From: Streptomyces sp. CBMA291
GTDB taxonomy: Bacteria; Actinomycetota; Actinomycetes; Streptomycetales; Streptomycetaceae
Length of the DNA: 64,000 bases
Direction of reading: 5' to 3'
NCBI RefSeq assembly: GCF_014596525.1
Contig: NZ_MSJP01000083.1
Span: forward strand, 62,001-126,000
Made by a program: the position numbers and the translations under genes. Below, one piece after another: positions 43,393-52,633 of this stretch (position 1 is the first letter of the stretch; every line of letters begins with the position of its first letter). The notes below the pieces were generated by a model. The model was not told the origin of the DNA, ran no database searches, and was given only the letters and a program-made list of their open reading frames with translations.

Positions 43393-46300
43393 ATGAGACA
43401 GATACGGCAACAACCGGCGGCCCGTCGCGTGGGCGCCTTGGTGGTCGCGGCCGCGCTCGCCGCAGGCGGCATCACCTACCTGGGCTTCCAGAACGGCTCA
43501 CCCGACAGCACACCCCGTGCACCGGAGTCCCGTGGCGGTGAAGCGAAGAAGCCGACCGTCAATCAGGCGGGCGCGGCTTCGCTGGCCCGCAAGACCGGGA
43601 AGCCGGTGGAAGTCACCGAGCTGCGAACGAACCGCTCGACGACATGGGCCCGTCCGGACGGGCTGATGACGAAGAAGCTGTACTCCTCCCCGATCTGGGC
43701 CAAGGTCGGCCAGGAGTGGAAGGCGATCGACACCACGCTGCGGAAGACGGACGAGGGCTGGGCGCCCACCGCGACGAACACCCCGGTGGTGTTCTCCGCC
43801 GGAAGCAAGGCCGGAGATGCCGGGCGCGCGTCGCGTACGCGGGTGCGTCGTGTCGCGCTCGTCGAGGGGTACAAGGCCACGGCGGACGAGGGAAGTCCCC
43901 TGGTCACCCTCACCGTCGGCGGTACGGAGGGGATTCCCGCCCTCCATCAGATCCAGCTGACCTGGCCCGGCACGGTCCCCACGCCCATCATCGACGGATC
44001 ACGGGCCCTGTATCCCGAGATCTTCCCGGGCGCCGATCTGGTGCTGACGGCCGAGGACAGCGGCTTCGCGCAGCTTCTCGTCCTGAAGAACCGTCAGGCC
44101 GCGGCGGACCCGCGTGTCACACAGCTGTCGTACGGACTGGCCTCGCCCACCCTGACCTTCCGCCTCGACACGGAGTCGGGGATCATCGGGGCCGAGGACT
44201 CGGACGGACAGGAAGTGGCGCTCTCTCCGACGCCGGTGATGTGGGACAGCAGCGGCGCTCCCGCCGTCACCGACGGTCAGCTCGGCACGTCGTCACAGCC
44301 CACCGCACCGGAGCCCCCGGAGACTCCGGCCGCGTCGACCACCGCACCGGAGCCCAGCCCCAGCACGAGCACCGAGGAACTGGCCGACGACAACGTCGAT
44401 CCCGAAGCCGAGGTGCTGCCTTCCGCCACGGACGAGCCCGCGCCGGACCTCACCGACGCGCCACTGCCTCCCGTTCCCGCGGAGCCGACGCCCGCGCCCT
44501 CACAGACCGGCGCCGCCTCCACACTGAGCCTGCCACTGCTCAACGGCCCGTCGCCCGAGTCCCGGGGTGACGTGGTGACGACCGATCTCGAGGAGAACAC
44601 CTGGCTCCTCACTCCTCGTCAAGGATTCCTGAACGACCCGGACACCGTCTATCCGGTCTTCATCGACCCCACCGTCACGAAGCACACGCAGGACTGGACC
44701 ACCGCCTACAGCCGCCACCCCAAGGCCACCTTCTTCAACGGCAAGGACTTCAACAAGGGCGGCACCCACGAGGCGCGCGTCGGGTTCGAGTCCGACACCT
44801 GGGGGACCTCCCGGTCGTACTTCAACATCAAGTTCGACAAGAACCTCACGGGCGTCAAGCTCCAGAAGGCCACCCTGTACCTGCTGGAGACCTACTCCTG
44901 GTCCTGTAGCCCCCGGGCCATGTCCGTCCACTACACCAGCCCGATCAACGGACGGACCACCTGGAAGAACGCCCCCGCCCTGACCGACGCGAACCTGGCC
45001 GCTCCGGCCCGGTCCTTCGCTCACGGCTACAAGACGAGCTGCCGCGACGACTACGAGAAGTTCGATGTGAAGGCAGCTGCCCAGAAGGCGGCCGACAAGG
45101 GTGCGTCCACGATCACCTTCGGAATGCGGGCCAGGGACGAGGTCTCCCAGTACTCCTGGAAGAAGTTCCAGGCCGACGGCGACAACGGCCCGGCCCTCGA
45201 ACTGACCTACAACCGTCCGCCGACGAGCCCGACGAGTCACGACCTCGGTCCCGATTTCAGATGCACCACCTCTGAGCCCTATGTCAGGGTCGGCTCCTCC
45301 AGCATCACCTTCACCGCCCGCGCCACCGACCGCGACGAGAACCTCGCCTACCTCGACTTCACCATGTGGCCGACCAACAAGTGGTCCACTACCGGCGACA
45401 TGCTCAAGTCCCTCGGCAACGTCTCCGTCGGAGCGGACACCTCGGACGCCAGACGCACTACTCCGGCCTTCTCCACCAGCGGCCTGGTGAACAACACCCT
45501 CTACTCGTGGTCCGTACGAGCCGTCGATGCGGCCGGCGCCTCCTCCGCCTACACGCCCTCGAAGGTTCCCTGCCGGTTCGTCTTCGACTCGGTGGCCCCG
45601 CGGGCTCCCCGGGTGAGCTCCACGGACTTCCCCGACGCCGACGGCGGCGACAGCTCCTTCGGAAACGACCCCGAGGACTCCAGCTGGTCGAAGATCAAGT
45701 TCGGCGGAACCGGCACGTTCAAGTTCCAGGCCTTCGACCCGGACGTGATCCGTTTCGAGTACGGGTTCAACGCGAACGGCTACCCCTACTCCGTGTCCCG
45801 CGCCGCAGGTGCGCCCATCACCACCATCACCTCCCTCACGGGTGCCCGGCCCCCGGCCGCGGGCCCCAATGTGCTGTACGTGCGTACCGTCGACCAGACC
45901 GGCCACGTCTCGGTGGCCACGAAGTACTTCTTCTACGTCTCCCCTCGCGACCAGGCCGACAGCCCCGGCGACTTCACCGGAGACGGGCTGCCCGACCTGT
46001 TCGCCGTCACCCCGAGCAACAACCTGCGCCTCTTCCCCTCCCAGGCGGACAGCGGCACACCGCCCAAGGGCTCGGGCAAGTTCGACTACTCCATGTCCGG
46101 CGCGTACCAGATGAACCCCGCGAAGGATCCCAACGGCGACAAACTGCCCGTTCTCATCGCTCCGCCGTCCGGACACTTCGCCCAGTCCCTGATCACGCAC
46201 AACGGCGATTTCTACGGCGGTGACGGGCTGCAAGACCTCGTCGTCCGCCTCGGCGGCAAGCTCTGGGTGTACCCGGGAGACGGGTACGGCTCCGTGAACA

Positions 46301-46884
46301 TCACCCACCGGCGTGAGATTCTGCTTCCCTCGAACGCTCCCGCGCCTTCGGCACTCACCCAGATCCTCGCCGTCGGCGACGTCACCGGCGACAAGCTGCC
46401 CGACCTGTTCGCCACCTCAGGTGACCAGTTGTGGATCTTCATCGGCTACACCGGCGCGTCCTTCTCCGAAGCCCGCATGCTGACCAGTGCCCCCTGGGCG
46501 GATCGCGACCTCGTCTCCGTTGCCGACATCTCCGGGGACAACGTCCCCGACCTGCTCTTCCGCGGCGAGGAGGCCGGGCGGGGCCTGCTGCTTCGGCACG
46601 GCAAGCCCGGAGTGGGCGGCGGCGTCGATCTGGCCTCGCTCGCCACAGCGGCCGGTTCCAAGACCGGCAAGGACGAGGTGTACGGGTCGGGCGGTTGGAC
46701 GGCGGCCCAGATGCCGTTCGTCATCGGCACCCCCGACGTCGACCGCGACACCGGCGCCACCCCCGACCTCTGGGCCGTGGCATCCGATGGAAAGCTCTAC
46801 TTCTACCCCGGAGGCACCACCACCCACGGCACACGTGTCCTCGCCAGTTGGGTGAACTGGGCGAGCACTCCCATCTTCGGCTGA
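43393..46884 (+). CDS. large secreted DNRLRE/FG-GAP-repeat protein paired with the RHS toxin
   Basis: A 1163-aa protein with an N-terminal signal or anchor helix (RRVGALVVAAALAAGGITYLG), a beta-rich region, a P/E/T/S-rich linker (about 295-385), a DNRLRE domain at roughly 425-610 (VTKHTQDWTTAYSRH, SRSYFNIKFD, TLYLLETYSW) and a fibronectin-like segment. At the C-terminus are five FG-GAP/VCBS-type repeats (DFTGDGLPDLFAV, GDGLQDLVVR, DVTGDKLPDLFAT, DISGDNVPDLLF, DRDTGATPDLW) with Ca-binding-like D-x-G-D loops. From memory, DNRLRE proteins often neighbour RHS proteins in Streptomyces. It may help display or deliver the toxin. The ATG at 43393 follows a GAGGGG box; a GTG at 43375 is possible. Confidence 0.85.
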   Translation: MRQIRQQPAARRVGALVVAAALAAGGITYLGFQNGSPDSTPRAPESRGGEAKKPTVNQAGAASLARKTGKPVEVTELRTNRSTTWARPDGLMTKKLYSSPIWAKVGQEWKAIDTTLRKTDEGWAPTATNTPVVFSAGSKAGDAGRASRTRVRRVALVEGYKATADEGSPLVTLTVGGTEGIPALHQIQLTWPGTVPTPIIDGSRALYPEIFPGADLVLTAEDSGFAQLLVLKNRQAAADPRVTQLSYGLASPTLTFRLDTESGIIGAEDSDGQEVALSPTPVMWDSSGAPAVTDGQLGTSSQPTAPEPPETPAASTTAPEPSPSTSTEELADDNVDPEAEVLPSATDEPAPDLTDAPLPPVPAEPTPAPSQTGAASTLSLPLLNGPSPESRGDVVTTDLEENTWLLTPRQGFLNDPDTVYPVFIDPTVTKHTQDWTTAYSRHPKATFFNGKDFNKGGTHEARVGFESDTWGTSRSYFNIKFDKNLTGVKLQKATLYLLETYSWSCSPRAMSVHYTSPINGRTTWKNAPALTDANLAAPARSFAHGYKTSCRDDYEKFDVKAAAQKAADKGASTITFGMRARDEVSQYSWKKFQADGDNGPALELTYNRPPTSPTSHDLGPDFRCTTSEPYVRVGSSSITFTARATDRDENLAYLDFTMWPTNKWSTTGDMLKSLGNVSVGADTSDARRTTPAFSTSGLVNNTLYSWSVRAVDAAGASSAYTPSKVPCRFVFDSVAPRAPRVSSTDFPDADGGDSSFGNDPEDSSWSKIKFGGTGTFKFQAFDPDVIRFEYGFNANGYPYSVSRAAGAPITTITSLTGARPPAAGPNVLYVRTVDQTGHVSVATKYFFYVSPRDQADSPGDFTGDGLPDLFAVTPSNNLRLFPSQADSGTPPKGSGKFDYSMSGAYQMNPAKDPNGDKLPVLIAPPSGHFAQSLITHNGDFYGGDGLQDLVVRLGGKLWVYPGDGYGSVNITHRREILLPSNAPAPSALTQILAVGDVTGDKLPDLFATSGDQLWIFIGYTGASFSEARMLTSAPWADRDLVSVADISGDNVPDLLFRGEEAGRGLLLRHGKPGVGGGVDLASLATAAGSKTGKDEVYGSGGWTAAQMPFVIGTPDVDRDTGATPDLWAVASDGKLYFYPGGTTTHGTRVLASWVNWASTPIFG

Positions 46885-46890
46885 CCACGG

Positions 46891-46942
46891 CGAAAGAGGG
46901 GGTGGGGCGACCGTCGTGACGGTCGCCCCACCCCCTCTTTCG
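46891..46942 (+). terminator. perfect 24-bp hairpin after the DNRLRE gene
   Basis: Bases 46891-46914 and 46919-46942 are perfectly complementary around a cgtg loop. It begins 6 nt after the stop codon and ends in ctcttt. One of the strongest hairpins in the window. The remainder to 47121 holds no gene. Confidence 0.93.
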
Positions 46943-47121
46943 CGTGCCATCAAGAACCTCGACCCCATATCGAACGCCTCTGCGACAGATACTCCGTGTG
47001 AGTGAAGCGCCCTCCATCCCGTGCCCCCACCCACCCCCCGCCTGTTCTCCTCGGCGAAAAAGATCGTTCCGGCGGGGGAAGAACGCGTGACACGGCGATA
47101 CGGGGAAGGCGGCCGGCGCAC

Positions 47122-48885
47122 ATGAGCCTGTTCGAAGAGGGGGGCGGGGTGGTCGAGGTCGTCGACGGGCCCGCGCGGGCCGCGCGGGAGGTCGCCGGGG
47201 TGCTGCTCTCGCGGACCCTCGGGCCGCTGCCCGAGGGGGCCGGGTCGCCCGTGTGGACCATCGGCGGCGCCGGGCCCGTCGGCATCGACGCGGGCGACGA
47301 GCGGGCCGCGCAGGCCGCCTGCGGGGTCATGGCCGTGCACGGGCGGGCCGGTGGCGCCCCCGCCCCGCTCCTCGCCGAGTACGTCTCCACCGTCACCGGT
47401 GTGCTCGCCGCCCAGGGCGCCACCGCCGCCCTGCTCGCCCGCGCCCACGGCCGGGCCCCGCTGCGGACCGGGACCTCCCTCGCCCAGGGTGCGCTCCTGA
47501 CCGTCACCCAGTACCTCGCCGCCGCCACCGCCGAGAGCGACGACCCGGCGCCACCGAGCGGCCCCGGGCTCGCGACCCTGGTCACCGCCGACGCCGTCCG
47601 CGTCGAGATCGAGACGCTCGACCCCACCGCCTGGGCTGGGTTCTGGCGCCGATTAGGCGTCCCCTCCCGGACCGCGGGACACGGCTGGCTGCCCTTCCAG
47701 AGCCGCTTCGGCACCGCCGTCTGCCCGCTGCCCCCGGAACTCCGCGCCGCCGTCGCCGCCCACCCCCTGGAAGCCGTACGGCACGCGGGCGCCGCCCACG
47801 GCGTCTCCGTCGTCGAGGTCGGCGAGTCGACCACCGCCCCCGTCCTCGCCCCCTGGACCCTCGAACCCGCCCCCCTCTCCCTCCTCCCCCCGCACCGCGT
47901 CCCCGCCGCCGCGCCCGAGGCGGACGCGCTGCCGCTGGCCGGCGTACGCGTCGTCGAATCGGCCCGCCGGGTGCAGGGGCCGCTGGCCGGGCACGTCCTG
48001 CGGATGCTCGGCGCCGACGTCGTCCGCGTCGAACCCCCCGGCGGCGACCCCCAGCGCGCCCTGCCCCCGGTCGCGGGCGGCTGCTCCGTACGGTTCTCGG
48101 CGCTCAACCACGGCAAGTCCGTCGTCGAAGCCGACCTCACCACCCGCCAGGGCCGCGACACCGTCGGCGAACTCGTCTCCGGCGCCGACGTCTTCCTGCA
48201 CAACTGGGCCCCCGGCAAGGACCGCGACCTCGGACTCGACGCCGCCGCCCTGCACACCCTCAACCCGCGCCTGGTGTACGCCTCCGCCTCCGGTTTCGGC
48301 ACCGCCCTCGGGCCCGTCCCGCCGATCGGCACCGACTACCTGGCCCAGGTACACGGCGGGCTCGCCGCCGCCCTGCGCCCCTCGGACGAGCCCCCCGCCC
48401 CCTCCCTGATGACCGTCACCGACGTCCTCGGCGGGCTGGTCCTCGCGCAGGCCGTCCTCGCCGGGCTCCTCGCCCGCGAGGCCACCCACCGGGGCTGCCG
48501 GGTCTCCTCCTCGCTGCTCTCCGCCGCCGCCCTGGTCCCCCGCCCCGCCCCGCGGGCCGCCCTCGCCCCGCTCGACCGCCCGCTGCCCACCGCCGACGGA
48601 CTGCTCTGCCTGGGCGCCGAGGCCCGCACCCGGCCCCGGGAGGTCGCCGGGACCGTCGGCGCCGGCGGACCAGAGACGGTGGCGCGACGGCTGCGGGACC
48701 GTACGACCGAGGAATGGCTGACCGCACTGCGCACCGCCGGACTCCCCTCGGTGGCCGTACGCACCGATCTCGCCGCCCTCGCCGCCGAACCCGCCTTCGC
48801 CCGCGCGGTCCTGCCGCCCGACGCGCACCAGCCGTACGCCCGGCCCGCCGCGCCCTGGAGCTTCACGGAACAGACCGACCGCTGA
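47122..48885 (+). CDS. CoA-transferase family III (CaiB/BaiF-like) protein
   Basis: A 587-aa member of the formyl-CoA transferase/racemase superfamily, which moves CoA between carboxylic acids. The recognisable domain is C-terminal: LAGVRVVESARRVQGPLAGH at about 273, LRMLGADVVRVEPPGGD, LNHGKSVVEADL and GTDYLAQVHGG, whose Asp is in the position of the catalytic aspartate. The N-terminal 260 residues resemble a degenerate second copy. Start is ATG 47122 with a GGGAAGGCGG box. A TTA leucine codon at 47653-47655 makes translation potentially bldA-dependent. A ligase gene follows 155 nt later on the same strand. Substrate unknown. Confidence 0.82.
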   Translation: MSLFEEGGGVVEVVDGPARAAREVAGVLLSRTLGPLPEGAGSPVWTIGGAGPVGIDAGDERAAQAACGVMAVHGRAGGAPAPLLAEYVSTVTGVLAAQGATAALLARAHGRAPLRTGTSLAQGALLTVTQYLAAATAESDDPAPPSGPGLATLVTADAVRVEIETLDPTAWAGFWRRLGVPSRTAGHGWLPFQSRFGTAVCPLPPELRAAVAAHPLEAVRHAGAAHGVSVVEVGESTTAPVLAPWTLEPAPLSLLPPHRVPAAAPEADALPLAGVRVVESARRVQGPLAGHVLRMLGADVVRVEPPGGDPQRALPPVAGGCSVRFSALNHGKSVVEADLTTRQGRDTVGELVSGADVFLHNWAPGKDRDLGLDAAALHTLNPRLVYASASGFGTALGPVPPIGTDYLAQVHGGLAAALRPSDEPPAPSLMTVTDVLGGLVLAQAVLAGLLAREATHRGCRVSSSLLSAAALVPRPAPRAALAPLDRPLPTADGLLCLGAEARTRPREVAGTVGAGGPETVARRLRDRTTEEWLTALRTAGLPSVAVRTDLAALAAEPAFARAVLPPDAHQPYARPAAPWSFTEQTDR

Positions 48886-49040
48886 GGCCGGGTCGCCGGG
48901 GAAGGGGCCGGGGCCCGGGGCGAGAGGGCGGTGCGCCCGGGTCCGTACCCCCGTGTCCGACCACCCGTGTCCGTACCGCCGGGACCCGCGCTCGTGAGGG
49001 TCCGCGCGCCGCCCGCCGTACCGTCGAAAGAACAGGACCC

Positions 49041-50774
49041 ATGACCACCACACCCCCCGCCCTCCGGACCGGCGCCCCCTGGCGTTCCCGTAACGGGCTC
49101 GACGTGCCCGACCGGGTCCCCCGTGCCGACCGCGAGGCCTGGCAGGCGCTCGGGCTCTGCCCCGACGCCGATCTCTTCACCCTCTTCCGGGAGCGCGTCC
49201 ACGCCCACCCGGAGCGCGAGGCGGTGGTGGACGAGCGGGGGGCCCTCACCTACCGGGAGCTGTACGCCGAAGTCCTGCGGATCGCGGGGCTGTACGCCGA
49301 AGCCGGGCTCGGCGCCCGGGACGTCATCGCGCTCCGGCTGCCCAACGGGCGTCTCGCCGTGGCGGCGGAACTCGCCGTCTACGCCCTCGGCGCGGTCGCG
49401 CTCCCCTACCCGCTCGGCGGCGGGATCCGCGACACCCGCTCCCTCCTGACCGGGTCCCGCGCCGCCGGGGCCGTGCTCGGCACGCCCGAGGACCTCGAAG
49501 CCGCCGCCGGGCTCCCCTGGCCGCGCGCCCTCTTCACCCCGGCCACCGAGGCACCCGAGGGGGTACGACGGCTCGACGGGGCCCCCGCGCGCGGGCCGTT
49601 CCGCCCCGCCGACCGGCCCGCCGAGGCCACCGCCCCCGCGCGGTTCCTCGTCTCCTCCGGGTCCGAGACCGAGCCGAAGATGATCGCGTACAGCCATCAG
49701 GCGATGGCCGGAGGCCGGGCCGCCTATCTCCGGGCCCTCACCGGGCCCCCGGCGGGTCCGCTCCGGCTCCTCGTCCTCGTCCCGCTGGCCTCCTCGTACG
49801 GCTCCCTCGGCGTCCCGGTGGCGCTCGCCGCGCTCGGGGCGACCCTGATCACCCGCGAGCGGTTCGACGCCGCCGACGCGCTCCGGGCGATCGCCGCCCA
49901 CCGGCCCTGCCATGTCTTCGGGGTGCCGACCATGCTGCGCCGGATGGCCGACCTGCCGCGCCTCCCGGACGAGGACACCTCCGCGCTCCGGGCGCTCGTC
50001 TCCAGCGGCGCCGCGCTGCCCGCCTCCACCGCGAGCGCCTGCCGGGAGCGCTTCGGGGTGCCGGTCGTCACCGTCTACGGCTCCTCGGACGGCGTCAACT
50101 GCCATACGGCCGACCCCTCGGGGGAGACCGCGGGAACCCCCGACCCCGCCGTCGCCTCCTTCCGGATCGTGCGGCCCGACGGCTCCCCCGCCGCCCCCGG
50201 CGAACCGGGCGAGATCCAGGCCAAGGGGCCGATGAGCCCGCTCTGCCACGTGGGCGCGCCCGCACTGGACGCCCGCTACCGGACCGCGAGCGGCTGGGTC
50301 CGCAGCGGCGATCTCGGGGCGCTCGACGGGGCGGGACGGCTGCGGGTCCTCGGCAGGCTGAAGAACGTGGTGCTCCGGGGCGGCTACACGATCAGCCCCG
50401 CCGAGGTGGAACAGGAACTGGGCACGGATCCGCTGATCGCCGAGGCGGTCTGCGTCCCGGTGCCGGACGAGGAGTTCGGGGAGCGCCTGTGCGCGTGCGT
50501 ACGGCCCGCTCCGGGGGCGCCCGCTCCGGTCCTGGCCACCGTGCTCGCACACCTGGAGTCCCGGGGGCTGGAGCGGCGCAAGTTCCCCGAGTACCTGCTG
50601 GTGCTCGACCGGGTGCCGGTGCGGCCCACCGGGAAGCCCTGCCGCCGCACCCTCGCCGTCTGGGCGGCCGAGGCGGCGGGGGCGCTCGGGGTCCTGGGCG
50701 GCGGTTCGCGGACGGGTGCGGACGCCAACGCGACGGCGCCTGTTAACCAAAACCCGGATACTTCACTCGTATAG
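49041..50774 (+). CDS. AMP-forming acyl/aryl-CoA or carboxylate ligase (ANL superfamily)
   Basis: A 577-aa adenylate-forming enzyme. The P-loop-like A3 motif reads SSGSETEPKMI at about residues 205-215 (atypical for SSGTTGxPK). The A5-like motif is TVYGSSDG. A8 is SGWVRSGDLGALDGAGRLRVLGR, and the catalytic A10 lysine is in RPTGKPCRR near residue 532. The N-terminal region (VPRADREAWQALGLCPDADLFTLF) resembles dihydroxybenzoate-AMP-ligase-type enzymes. It activates a carboxylic acid as an adenylate, then transfers to CoA or a carrier; substrate is not predictable here. The C-terminal tail after residue 560 is non-conserved. Confidence 0.88.
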   Translation: MTTTPPALRTGAPWRSRNGLDVPDRVPRADREAWQALGLCPDADLFTLFRERVHAHPEREAVVDERGALTYRELYAEVLRIAGLYAEAGLGARDVIALRLPNGRLAVAAELAVYALGAVALPYPLGGGIRDTRSLLTGSRAAGAVLGTPEDLEAAAGLPWPRALFTPATEAPEGVRRLDGAPARGPFRPADRPAEATAPARFLVSSGSETEPKMIAYSHQAMAGGRAAYLRALTGPPAGPLRLLVLVPLASSYGSLGVPVALAALGATLITRERFDAADALRAIAAHRPCHVFGVPTMLRRMADLPRLPDEDTSALRALVSSGAALPASTASACRERFGVPVVTVYGSSDGVNCHTADPSGETAGTPDPAVASFRIVRPDGSPAAPGEPGEIQAKGPMSPLCHVGAPALDARYRTASGWVRSGDLGALDGAGRLRVLGRLKNVVLRGGYTISPAEVEQELGTDPLIAEAVCVPVPDEEFGERLCACVRPAPGAPAPVLATVLAHLESRGLERRKFPEYLLVLDRVPVRPTGKPCRRTLAVWAAEAAGALGVLGGGSRTGADANATAPVNQNPDTSLV

Positions 50775-50911
50775 GGGAATCAACGGATTTATCACGCTCG
50801 ACAGCGGCTCCGCGTGTGATCCTGGAACCACAGACGGAAACTCCGATCCTCGCTCAATTCCCTTCCCGGCAAGGCCCTTTGACCAGCCTTGCCAGTTATG
50901 GAGCAGGTCCC

Positions 50912-51211
50912 TTGCGTCGTTCCCACATCACCCTCGCACTCGCCTTCGGCGCCGCACTGGGCCTTCTCCAGAGCCCGGCCTTCGCGGCCGAGGGAACCGT
51001 CACCGTCTTCCAGACCGAATTGCAGCCGCTGTCCGTGTACGAGAACCCGCGGGGCTGCCACAAGCTACCGGCCGCCGCCCACGTCCTGGCCAACGAGACG
51101 GACCGGCCGGTGCGCATCTACGGCGACCCGTTCTGTCTCGGCCCGTCCCTGACGGTGGCCCCCGGCTACGGCTCCCACGTGGCGCCCGGCAGCGGCAGCT
51201 TCAGCGCCTGA
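50912..51211 (+). CDS. small exported protein of unknown function
   Basis: A 99-aa protein with a clear Sec signal (LRRSHITLALAFGAALGLLQ, cleavage near AFA-AEG). The mature part is about 74 aa with two cysteines (NPRGCHKLP and DPFCLGPSL) that could form one disulfide, and a glycine/serine-rich end (APGYGSHVAPGSGSFSA). It vaguely resembles small beta-crystallin-like secreted proteins of Streptomyces. The likely start is TTG at 50912 with GGAG upstream; the frame is open from a GTG at 50816 but that adds a nonsensical N-terminus. It lies 46 nt before the sugar dehydrogenase gene. Confidence 0.7.
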   Translation: MRRSHITLALAFGAALGLLQSPAFAAEGTVTVFQTELQPLSVYENPRGCHKLPAAAHVLANETDRPVRIYGDPFCLGPSLTVAPGYGSHVAPGSGSFSA

Positions 51212-51257
51212 CGGGCCGGCGGCGAGGGACACACCGACAGACACATCGGGGGGATAC

Positions 51258-52514
51258 ATGTTCGCAGAAGTCGCCGTGGTCGGTCTCGGCTACGTCGGCC
51301 TTCCGCTGGCTCGCAGAGCCTGCGAGGCGGGGCTCGCGACCGTCGGATACGACATCGGTGCCGAGGTCGTCGAGGGGCTGGACCGGGGGCGCTCCCACAT
51401 CGAGGACATCGGCGACGAGGAGATCGAGGCGATGCGCGCCGCGGGCTTCCGCGCCAGCACCGACCCCGGCATCCTCGCCGGTGCCCACACCGTCGTCATC
51501 TGCGTGCCGACCGGACTCACCCCGGACGGCGCGCCCGACCTGGAGCCGCTGATCTCGGCGGTCCGCACCGTGGCCCGCCGCCTTGAGCCCGGGATGCTGG
51601 TCTGCGTCGAGTCGACCAGCCACCCGGGGACCACGGAGGAGATCGTCAAGCCCCTCCTCGAAGCGCACGGACTGCGCGTCGGCGAGGACTTCCACCTGGC
51701 GTACTCCCCCGAGCGCATCGACCCCGGCAACCGCCGCTACACCCTGCGGACCACGCCGAAGGTCGTCAGCGGCTGCACCAAGCTCTGCGCCAAGCACGCC
51801 ACCGCCTTCTACGAGCGGCTCGTCGACGAGGTCGTCGTCGCCGCCGGGACCCGGGAGGCGGAGATGGCCAAGCTCCTGGAGAACGCCTACCGGTACGTCA
51901 ACATCGCCCTGGTCGACGAGGCGGCCGTCTACTGCGACCGGGTCGGCATCGACATCTGGGACGTCCTGCGCTGCGCCGACACCAAGCCCTTCGGCTACTC
52001 CGCCTTCCGGCCGGGGCCCGGGGTCGGCGGCCACTGCATCCCCGTCGACCCCCGCTATCTGATGACCCACGCCGCCGAACAGGGCTTCACCTTCCACACC
52101 CTGGGCGCCGCCCGCGCCGTCCTCGACGCGATGCCCCAGCATGTCGCGGGACGGGCCAGGGACCTGCTCCTCGCGGCGGGCAAGGACCCCGCGCGGGCCC
52201 GGGTGACCCTGCTCGGCGTCGCCTACAAGGCCGATATCTCCGACACCCGGGAATCACCCGCCTACGCCGTGGCCCGTGCGCTGAGCGCCCTCGGCACCCG
52301 GCTCTCCTACCACGACCCCTACGTCGGGCGCTTCGAGGTGGACGGCGTCCCCGTCCCCCGGCAGCGCTCCCGCGAGCAGGCCCTGGCCGGCAGCGATCTG
52401 GTGGTGCTGCTCCAGGAGCACGCCGAATACCGGTCGACCGACTGGGACTCCGCCGACTGCCCCGTACTGGACACCCGGGGCACGGCGGAAGGCCGGCACG
52501 TGGTGCGGCTCTGA
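51258..52514 (+). CDS. nucleotide-sugar 6-dehydrogenase (UDP-GlcNAc/UDP-ManNAc dehydrogenase type)
   Basis: A 418-aa NAD-dependent enzyme that oxidises C6 of a UDP-sugar to a uronic acid in two steps. It has the Rossmann motif VAVVGLGYVGLPLA at residues 5-18, CVESTSHPGTTEEIVKP, AYSPERIDPGN, LLENAYRYVNIAL and the catalytic cysteine C260 in RPGPGVGGHCIPVDP. The pattern (SPERIDPGN, LENAYRYVNIA, DIWDVL) matches UDP-N-acetylhexosamine dehydrogenases (WbpA/WecC type) better than UDP-glucose dehydrogenases. In context it could make the uronic acid substrate for the Gfo/Idh and DegT enzymes encoded 1-8 kb away. That link is inferred. Confidence 0.9.
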   Translation: MFAEVAVVGLGYVGLPLARRACEAGLATVGYDIGAEVVEGLDRGRSHIEDIGDEEIEAMRAAGFRASTDPGILAGAHTVVICVPTGLTPDGAPDLEPLISAVRTVARRLEPGMLVCVESTSHPGTTEEIVKPLLEAHGLRVGEDFHLAYSPERIDPGNRRYTLRTTPKVVSGCTKLCAKHATAFYERLVDEVVVAAGTREAEMAKLLENAYRYVNIALVDEAAVYCDRVGIDIWDVLRCADTKPFGYSAFRPGPGVGGHCIPVDPRYLMTHAAEQGFTFHTLGAARAVLDAMPQHVAGRARDLLLAAGKDPARARVTLLGVAYKADISDTRESPAYAVARALSALGTRLSYHDPYVGRFEVDGVPVPRQRSREQALAGSDLVVLLQEHAEYRSTDWDSADCPVLDTRGTAEGRHVVRL

Positions 52515-52633
52515 CGCCGCCCACACCCCACAGACCTCCGGTCCGGGCCCCCCATCCATGACCCGGACCGCGGGAAAGGCCGGAAGGACATCCGTCCCGA
52601 CGGCACCATGAAGAACAACAAGGAGAACACCTC

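Noticed and set aside
48336..50750. 804-codon minus-strand frame
   Set aside because: It is antisense to the CoA-transferase and ligase genes, which have intact family motifs on the plus strand.
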